Shown in pieces: positions 6,275 to 12,014 of a stretch of DNA of 12,014 nt; the first letter of the stretch is position 1, and each line of letters opens with the position of its first letter. The DNA is taken from positions 1 to 12,014 of the forward strand of contig JBKBUQ010000088.1 of assembly GCA_046289975.1 (NCBI GenBank). The letters are read 5' to 3'. The notes below the pieces were generated by a model, which was not told where the DNA came from, made no database searches, and saw only the letters and a program-made list of their open reading frames with translations. This DNA is from UBA2798 sp046289975. Its GTDB lineage: Bacteria > Bacteroidota > Bacteroidia > Flavobacteriales_D > UBA2798. The position numbers and the translations under genes are program-made.

Positions 6275-7828
6275 ATGGGCATCGTTGCGCGACAGGGATT
6301 TCTGAGTGGTATCAATTTACTGCTGGGCTTTGCTATTGGTGCTTTCAACCAAATGGTACTTATTCCCTATGTCTTTGAAGAAGGATGGCCAAGGGAATTG
6401 TTTGGGTTGCTGCAGCTAATCATCACACTTTCCGTGGTCTTTGCCCAGTTCCTCAATTTCGGGGCAATATCCATCGCAGTTCGATTCATGCCCCGGTATA
6501 GGTCCGAAAACCGGGAAGGCGAATTGCATTTTTATTCCTGGTTTTTCCCATTTGTAGGAATGGTTCTTCTTGCTCTTTTCCTGTTGTTTTTTGGCGAAGC
6601 CTTCCTAAGTGAAGTTGTTTTGAGAGAGTCGGATGATCAATTGCTATCCGGTGTAATTGATCTGGGATTTCTTGTCCTTATCCTTTTTCTCAATTCGTTT
6701 TTCATGTCCTATTTCCGCTCTCTGAACGGACTCGCAGTGGCAAATTTTTACAACACCCTTGGTAGTTTTTTCAATGAAGTCTACATCCGTATTGTGCAAA
6801 TCGGAGGAGTCTTGTTGTTTGCTGCAGGGAAACTTGATTTCAGGGAATTGTTCGTTTTCTACACCCTCAGCTATGCTTCACAGTTTCTGCTGATGTTCTT
6901 TATGGTTGGTGGTTTTCGCTTGTTGCGCATCAAAACTCCGGAATCACGATCTGAATTCCATGAGGTGTCGGGTTACGGACTTTTTGCCGTTTTGGATAGT
7001 GGTGCGGGGATTCTCGTAAACCGGATTGATGTGATCATGATCGGAATGCTCGTGGGTTTATCTGAGGTAGTGTATTATCAAATGGCTTTTTTCATGGCTA
7101 CTGTTATTTCCATTCCTTCGCGTTCGCTGGGTAACGTTTCTTCGGCAGTGGTGAGTGAGTCGTATCATCGACAAGACTGGTACAATATTCAAAAACTTTA
7201 CCACAGTAATTCGCTGATTCAGACATTGGGTGGAGGATGGATCTTTTTGCTTATCTGGGTCAACATGGAATCGCTTATCTCCCTGCTGCCTCCCGAATTT
7301 TCAATCATCCGCTGGCCGTTTTTGTTTTTAGGTTTATCCAAATTTTTCGATCTGATCACATCTATAAACGGCACCATTATCTCTCTAACACCTCATTTCA
7401 GGTACAATTTCTATTTCAATGTAGTTTTGCTGGTATTATCAGTGATCGTTAACCTCGCCTTGATTCCCATTTGGGGGATTTCCGGTGCTGCTATTGCTAC
7501 TGCTATAAGTATTTGCGCATTTAACGTTATGAAAGCGGTTTTCCTGATGAGGAAGTATGCGCTCACCCCTTTTAAAAGATCAGCGCTGATTTCAGTCTTT
7601 GTTTTGATCCTGGTAGGTTTGCTCGGCTGGTGGATACCCGACGTGCTCAGTCCGGCTGATCAGGAAATCAAAAGCCGTATCCTTCCCGTTCTGGTTAACA
7701 TAACTGTTCGCTCTCTTGCTGTCAGCTTTGTGTTGTTTCTGCTTATCCGCCAATTGGGTTTATTTAATGAACTCGCTTCAATAGCTCCAAAAATTGCGCG
7801 CCGTATTGGTTTTAAAACGAACGACTGA
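6275..7828 (+). CDS. Wzx-like polysaccharide flippase (MOP superfamily)
   Basis: A 517-residue inner-membrane protein with about 14 hydrophobic segments. The N-terminus, GIVARQGFLSGINLLLGFAI and a following amphipathic stretch ending LIPYVF, is the usual opening of Bacteroidota polysaccharide transporters (RfbX/COG2244). RFMPRYRSE (70-78) sits in the first cytoplasmic loop, and NLALIPIWGISGAAIATAIS (about 397-416) is the typical GxxGAAxA ending of the polysaccharide-synthesis C-terminal domain. Likely role: flipping undecaprenyl-linked glycan units to the periplasm, presumably those carrying the nonulosonic acid made by the upstream genes. Its membership of that operon is inferred from strand and the 93-base gap; an unrelated housekeeping exporter is possible. 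ATG at 6275 is chosen because no other ordinary start lies between it and the in-frame stop at 6203-6205. The 3' end overlaps the minus-strand peptidase gene by 17 bases. Confidence 0.85.
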   Translation: MGIVARQGFLSGINLLLGFAIGAFNQMVLIPYVFEEGWPRELFGLLQLIITLSVVFAQFLNFGAISIAVRFMPRYRSENREGELHFYSWFFPFVGMVLLALFLLFFGEAFLSEVVLRESDDQLLSGVIDLGFLVLILFLNSFFMSYFRSLNGLAVANFYNTLGSFFNEVYIRIVQIGGVLLFAAGKLDFRELFVFYTLSYASQFLLMFFMVGGFRLLRIKTPESRSEFHEVSGYGLFAVLDSGAGILVNRIDVIMIGMLVGLSEVVYYQMAFFMATVISIPSRSLGNVSSAVVSESYHRQDWYNIQKLYHSNSLIQTLGGGWIFLLIWVNMESLISLLPPEFSIIRWPFLFLGLSKFFDLITSINGTIISLTPHFRYNFYFNVVLLVLSVIVNLALIPIWGISGAAIATAISICAFNVMKAVFLMRKYALTPFKRSALISVFVLILVGLLGWWIPDVLSPADQEIKSRILPVLVNITVRSLAVSFVLFLLIRQLGLFNELASIAPKIARRIGFKTND

Positions 7829-10800
7829 CTCCAACCACGTACCTGAATTGAAAATAGTTTTCTGTATAGGGTACTACGTTTAGGAACAAAGGCATATCAA
7901 ATCGTACCACCAATGGTTCAACCATTTCAAGTGGACCAAATCGTTTAATGGTTAGAGCGGTTCCAACACCTGCATCGGCTCTAAAAGATGCAAAATCAAA
8001 ACGCTTCCCACTCATCTCTTTTGCCATTATGCCTGCGTCGGTAAACAGGTAAATATCCAGTCCAAAATAGCGGCTTAGCTTTTTTGGTTTCCACTTTACA
8101 ATATCACGAAGATCCAATTCCGCGCTGAAGGATGCGCCGCTGTTTCCTTTGTAATGGAAACTCAGATTGCCTGCGCTGTCCATATCCGGAATAAGATAAC
8201 CTGCATAGCCGCGAAGATTTAATCCTCCGCCCGCATGAAAATGATTGGTGGAAGCCCCGTAATTCCCCGTCCACTCGTAAGGGAAAAATCCAATCGAGCG
8301 GGTGTATTTACTGTTCATCATTTCTTCCGGATTTGCTCCTGCCAAAAACAAAGCGCTTTCAGAGGGAATCGCCGACCCTGTTCCGTATTGCGCCAACAAG
8401 CGTGTGCTTAAGCGTGTTTTCCAGATTTTAAATCGGTGAATGGAGGTCATGCTGAACTGCCCGTATGAATAATCACTTCCAACTGCGGTTGAACGTAAGT
8501 TGAAATTTACTTTTCCTGATCCCCCTTTAAATTCATAATTTTTATCAATTCCAAAATTCAAGGTATTGTTGAACTTGTCGGCCATCCATTCTCCCGGATA
8601 AAACAAATAGTTTAGATCAGCGGTGTCTTTTCTATACATCAGTTTGAACATTCCGTACATTCTGATATTGCGTTTATTGTTCCATTTTTCAATGCCGGTG
8701 TTCACCGTTTTTAGTCCGTCAAGAACTGCTCCTGAAAATAGAAAGTTGGATTTTCCAAAAAACTTATTCAATCCGGTTTTATAATTCAGCCGAAGTGAAA
8801 TCGGATCGAATTCATTGTTCACCCCTTCGTAATTGCTAATATTTTGTGGAATGCGGTGACCAAATCCTGTATTTATCCATAATGTCACATCGAAAATGTG
8901 CTTGTAGTTCATGTAATTTCCATTTACATGCACTCCCGGTTTTAAACCATCGTATCCGTTATACCACAATTCCGGTCGGACAAAAACCTCATAACGGTGA
9001 ATGTCGGGATTATTACGAATGCGTGAATCAAACTCATAATGCACAGGGAATCGCAAATTGTTGTTTAACTGATCCACATCGGCAAGTCGATGACTCGGGT
9101 CAATGCGGATGTCGCGTATTGCAACAGGCACTGTAATCTCGGCGGTGTATTCCTCATTGAGTTTCCCCCAACCGGTCCATTTAGGAAGAACGGTTGCGTT
9201 GGTCTGCTTTACAAACCAGGTATTCGGAATGTGAAAATAATACATTGAATCATTTTCACCTTCGACAACAAAATCAATGGGCATTTGCATTTCGCCTTTG
9301 CGACGGAAAGTAACAAGGTATTTGTTTTTTTCTTTTCCGTATCTGGCTTTTACAATAACGTAGTCAATGGTTTTTTTCGTTTCAAACCACTGGTCAAAAA
9401 ACCAATTCAGATCAACTTTAGTATACTGGATAATGCTATTCCTGAAATCTTCTACATAAGGATGCGCAATTTTCCACTGATCGAAATAATTTTTCATGGC
9501 AGCTAAAAACAGATCATCACCAAGTACATACTGAAGATTGTACAACATGGAGGCTGTTTTGTAATAAGAATGACGGTATCCGCCACCATGTCCCAATGCG
9601 CTACCGAAATCATCAGAGTGGGTGTTGAGCACAGCGTCATCACCTTGTATCGCATCTCTGAGGTACCCGTTAAAAACGGCGGATTCGCGAACCTGATCGT
9701 AGTGCTTGAAGCGATCAGTGTATTTGTTTTGTGGACGACTTTTTTGAATGGTATCGCCGTCGATGTTTTCCTGCGCCCATGCTGTAAGAAATTGGGTAAA
9801 TCCTTCATCAAGGCATGCGCGGTAGGTTTCATTGTTGCCAACCTGACCAAAAAACCAGTTGTGACCAATTTCATGCGCAAGTAATCCGCGGTAATCCGGA
9901 TCGAATCCACCATCGAGGGTGAGCATCGGATATTCCATTCCGTCTCTGGCATCTGCGACAACCATTTTGTGGTACACATACATTCCAAAATCGCGGGAAT
10001 AAACCTCAATTACCTTTGCTGCGTATTCCGCTGCATTTTGCCATTTCCATGCATGATGTTCCTGTGCTACGGAAATACAGCTAACTCCATTCCATGTTGC
10101 TTCTCCTATGCGATAGGTTGGATCAGCTGTAAATGCAAAATCATGTACATTCTCTGCGTGGTATTTCCATGTCTTCCGTTGGTTGGGATCGTAAGGAATG
10201 GGTTCGCTGATGTTTTTTTCTGCAATGGGTTGTGTGAAATTTCGGATATCAAGTTTATCCCGCAAATCCTTAGGCAAAACTTCTTCTCTGTTGGTGAGAT
10301 TACCTGTAGCTTCAACGACATAATTCGAAGAGAAATTTAATTCAACATCATAACAACCAAAATCGCCATAAAACTCTTTACCTAAATGCTGATCGGTGCA
10401 CCAGCCGAACTTTCTGTCGTACACTGTTATGCGGGGATACCAGTGCACACCGTCGTAATGCTTGTATCCTTTGGTTGTGAATTTTTTAAAACGTCTGCCA
10501 ACACCGTTGGTGTTATCAAAATACGTTTTGAATTTTATATGGAACTCACCGGATGTTCCGCTTTTAATGGGTTGTTCAAGAAAAACTTTTAGAATGGTAT
10601 TGTCTTGTTCCGTTTTCAGTTCATGGCCATTTACGATTACCGATTCAACTTTTGTTCCAAGTCCTTGTTTTTCGTATGGACCATAATTCGGATAATTACC
10701 ATTGGCTTTGTTAAGCTTGTCGTAATAGGATCCGGGTTGAAAAGCTTCCTGGTACAAATGGAAATAAACAAAAGGAAGATCATCAGGTGAGTTATTGGTA

Positions 10801-11033
10801 TAGACAAGATGAAGTTCACCGCTGATAATATCGCTGGCTTCATCGATAGTGGCTTTTATTGTATAATGAACATCCTGTTGCCAGTAGCCGGGATGGGGTG
10901 GACGGTTTTTCCAATAGTGAGGATTTCCCTTGCTGCGGTATGAATTGGGAGAATTAAGCGGATCGTAGGCTTGTGCGTTGGAGAATGACGACGATAAGAG
11001 GATGAATGAAAAAAGAAAAAGTAAGTTTTTCAT
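7812..11033 (-). CDS. Secreted M1-family metallopeptidase fused to an Omp85-like outer-membrane barrel
   Basis: A 1073-residue exported protein. Residues 1-20 are a Sec signal peptide (MKNLLFLFSFILLSSSFSNA) with no lipobox. An M1-type N-terminal beta domain (about 50-270) is followed by the catalytic domain: DGMEYPM (364-370) as the counterpart of GxMEN with Tyr for Asn, zinc site HEIGH (387-391), and Glu410 exactly 18 residues after it (DEGFTQF). Tyr490 is the likely catalytic Tyr. The site looks active. From about 660 the chain turns into alternating beta strands of outer-membrane type, with AGGGLNLRGYAGY (934-946), FSAELDLRD (969-977), LDIYLFTDAGIM (992-1003), ADAGVGTALTI (1019-1029) and a final FQFRYVVGVSRSF ending in Phe. 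That order matches the Omp85/bacterial surface antigen barrel. The peptidase would then sit at the outer membrane, facing the periplasm if it is placed like POTRA domains. The gene starts 4 bases after the yihY-like stop. Confidence 0.85.
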   Translation of the reverse strand: MKNLLFLFSFILLSSSFSNAQAYDPLNSPNSYRSKGNPHYWKNRPPHPGYWQQDVHYTIKATIDEASDIISGELHLVYTNNSPDDLPFVYFHLYQEAFQPGSYYDKLNKANGNYPNYGPYEKQGLGTKVESVIVNGHELKTEQDNTILKVFLEQPIKSGTSGEFHIKFKTYFDNTNGVGRRFKKFTTKGYKHYDGVHWYPRITVYDRKFGWCTDQHLGKEFYGDFGCYDVELNFSSNYVVEATGNLTNREEVLPKDLRDKLDIRNFTQPIAEKNISEPIPYDPNQRKTWKYHAENVHDFAFTADPTYRIGEATWNGVSCISVAQEHHAWKWQNAAEYAAKVIEVYSRDFGMYVYHKMVVADARDGMEYPMLTLDGGFDPDYRGLLAHEIGHNWFFGQVGNNETYRACLDEGFTQFLTAWAQENIDGDTIQKSRPQNKYTDRFKHYDQVRESAVFNGYLRDAIQGDDAVLNTHSDDFGSALGHGGGYRHSYYKTASMLYNLQYVLGDDLFLAAMKNYFDQWKIAHPYVEDFRNSIIQYTKVDLNWFFDQWFETKKTIDYVIVKARYGKEKNKYLVTFRRKGEMQMPIDFVVEGENDSMYYFHIPNTWFVKQTNATVLPKWTGWGKLNEEYTAEITVPVAIRDIRIDPSHRLADVDQLNNNLRFPVHYEFDSRIRNNPDIHRYEVFVRPELWYNGYDGLKPGVHVNGNYMNYKHIFDVTLWINTGFGHRIPQNISNYEGVNNEFDPISLRLNYKTGLNKFFGKSNFLFSGAVLDGLKTVNTGIEKWNNKRNIRMYGMFKLMYRKDTADLNYLFYPGEWMADKFNNTLNFGIDKNYEFKGGSGKVNFNLRSTAVGSDYSYGQFSMTSIHRFKIWKTRLSTRLLAQYGTGSAIPSESALFLAGANPEEMMNSKYTRSIGFFPYEWTGNYGASTNHFHAGGGLNLRGYAGYLIPDMDSAGNLSFHYKGNSGASFSAELDLRDIVKWKPKKLSRYFGLDIYLFTDAGIMAKEMSGKRFDFASFRADAGVGTALTIKRFGPLEMVEPLVVRFDMPLFLNVVPYTENYFQFRYVVGVSRSF

Positions 11034-11037
11034 AGGA

Positions 11038-11952
11038 TCAGGAATTCATACGTTTTTTCTTAGCACCGTGAATGGAAGCATTGAGTTCGAAACCGATGAT
11101 AAGAAGGTAAAACAGGTAATAAAAGAACAACAAAAAAGCAAGGAATGCTCCCAATGGACCATATAGTTTATCGAATTTAGCTATATCCATCAAATAAAAC
11201 GAGAATCCTTTTTGCAAAGCAATGATCAGTAAGGTAGCCATCGTTGCACCTGCAGTGAAGAATTTCCATTTTTTCTGTTCTGTGTTTCCAATGTTGTATA
11301 GCAGGTTAATTACAAAATAATACAGCAGGAAGAGTATGGTGTTTTTAAAAACGATCATGAAACTATACCCAATTCCGGATTCAATCCATCCGATTCGGTA
11401 GAAGTAGTCGATCATGAATTGACCTGCAGCTGAAATGAGGGTGAGTAATACTGAGAGTAGAATGAACATAAATAAAATGCCCAACGACCAAATACTTTGC
11501 TGCAGAAAACTTCTTTTTATCTCGAGATGAGATGATGATGAGAATGCTTCCAGAAGCGCTTTGATTCCGTTCGAAGCAAAATAGATGGTAATCAGGAATC
11601 CAATTGAGAGCAGAAATGTTCGTTTTCGCTTAATAAGATCAACAAGTGCTTCATCAAAAAAATCATAAACCTGTGCCGGGAAAAATCCTTGCATATAATC
11701 GATAATGCTGTTTTGAAAATTGTCGATTGGGACGAAAGGTATCAGCGAAAAAATGCAAATCACCATTGGAAAGGCAGCAAGTAAAAAGCGAAAAGTAACC
11801 GCAGCAGCTCGACTTGCCACACTGCCTGACGAAAGTCCTTCAATAAAAAACTTACCTACATCATAGAGGTTTTGACCTTCAAATCCGGGCAGAGCCGTTT
11901 TTTGTGCGCGAATTGCAAGGATGTTTTTTATTTTTTTCAGGGAGGTTTTGAT
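11038..11952 (-). CDS. YihY/BrkB family inner-membrane protein (start uncertain)
   Basis: A membrane protein of the YihY/virulence factor BrkB family (formerly called RNase BN; that activity is not credited to this family now). Six hydrophobic segments follow the family layout, and YGPLGAFLAFLLFFYYL followed by IIGFELNA is the hallmark last helix. The function of the family is not settled. A GTG at 11820 gives 260 residues, but the frame continues upstream in conserved family sequence: LPGFEG, LYDVGKFFIEGLSSGSVASRAAAVTF. The GTG start would delete this. No ATG, GTG or TTG occurs in frame before the stop at 11977-11979. I therefore set the start tentatively at ATC 11952, which gives a natural-looking N-terminus (IKTSLKKIKN) and 304 residues. 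A sequence error or true non-AUG start could explain this. The gene lies 4 bases upstream of the M1 fusion gene, on the same strand. Confidence 0.8.
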   Translation of the reverse strand: MKTSLKKIKNILAIRAQKTALPGFEGQNLYDVGKFFIEGLSSGSVASRAAAVTFRFLLAAFPMVICIFSLIPFVPIDNFQNSIIDYMQGFFPAQVYDFFDEALVDLIKRKRTFLLSIGFLITIYFASNGIKALLEAFSSSSHLEIKRSFLQQSIWSLGILFMFILLSVLLTLISAAGQFMIDYFYRIGWIESGIGYSFMIVFKNTILFLLYYFVINLLYNIGNTEQKKWKFFTAGATMATLLIIALQKGFSFYLMDIAKFDKLYGPLGAFLAFLLFFYYLFYLLIIGFELNASIHGAKKKRMNS

Positions 11953-12014
11953 GACTTCAAAAAAAGATACCTCGGTTTAACGGAATGGGGAAAGCAACCC
12001 AAGCGTATGAAGTC
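11953..12014. other. Right-edge region upstream of the YihY-like gene
   Basis: All three minus-strand frames enter from the window edge and close quickly, at 11977-11979 (TAA), 11957-11959 (TGA) and 11937-11939 (TGA). One of them, ending SYAWVAFPIPLNRGIFF, could be the tail of an upstream minus-strand gene stopping 4 bases before the proposed YihY start. It is too short to identify. I see no promoter with both Bacteroidota elements at the right spacing. Confidence 0.25.

Noticed and set aside
8846..9136. Plus-strand open frame with several Cys and His residues inside the barrel-coding region
   Set aside because: The Cys-rich appearance comes from reading the opposite strand of barrel codons; there is no regular zinc-ribbon spacing and no start context.
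9503..10009. 168-codon open frame on the minus strand inside the M1 peptidase gene
   Set aside because: It is an out-of-frame shadow of the peptidase domain; the main frame carries the HEIGH site and continuous family similarity, and the alternative translation shows no recognisable domain.

Overview
The window looks like part of a chromosome from a member of the Bacteroidota. It is AT-rich (samples counted by eye run about 38-45% GC) and coding is extremely dense. Starts mostly lack a clear Shine-Dalgarno sequence. It encodes a secreted M1-type protein with a C-terminal barrel, and a YihY/BrkB protein with a Bacteroidota-like N-terminus (LPGFEG, LYDV). I cannot name the genus.

Bases 1-7828, plus strand: a nonulosonic acid (pseudaminic acid type) and surface-glycan block. 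In order it holds the C-terminal third of a PseC-type aminotransferase (cut by the window edge), an SpsF-type nucleotidyltransferase, a class I methyltransferase, a PseH/SpsD-like GNAT acetyltransferase, an SDR/ATP-grasp fusion, a HAD phosphatase-like protein, a PseI-type synthase and a Wzx-like flippase. The first five junctions are overlaps of 8 and 4 bases or gaps of 1-3 bases, HAD to PseI is 19 bases and PseI to the flippase 93, so this reads as one transcription unit. The expected logic is amination (PseC), N-acetylation (GNAT), condensation with PEP (PseI), CMP activation (SpsF-like) and export of a finished lipid-linked glycan (flippase). PseB would lie upstream. No PseG-type UDP-sugar hydrolase is present; the methyltransferase, the fusion and the HAD protein occupy the middle of the operon instead. 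They are the best candidates for an unusual modification of the sugar.

Bases 7812-11952, minus strand: a two-gene unit converging on the flippase with a 17-base tail-to-tail overlap. The upstream gene is a YihY/BrkB inner-membrane protein with no ordinary start codon. Four bases after it begins a 1073-residue secreted protein with an intact M1 zinc peptidase site (HEIGH plus distal Glu), followed by about 400 residues that look like an Omp85/surface-antigen outer-membrane beta-barrel. This fusion is the most striking single protein in the window.

I found no RNA genes, insertion sequences, CRISPR arrays or convincing terminators. The only non-coding stretch above 20 bases, apart from the right edge, is the 93-base gap at 6182-6274.
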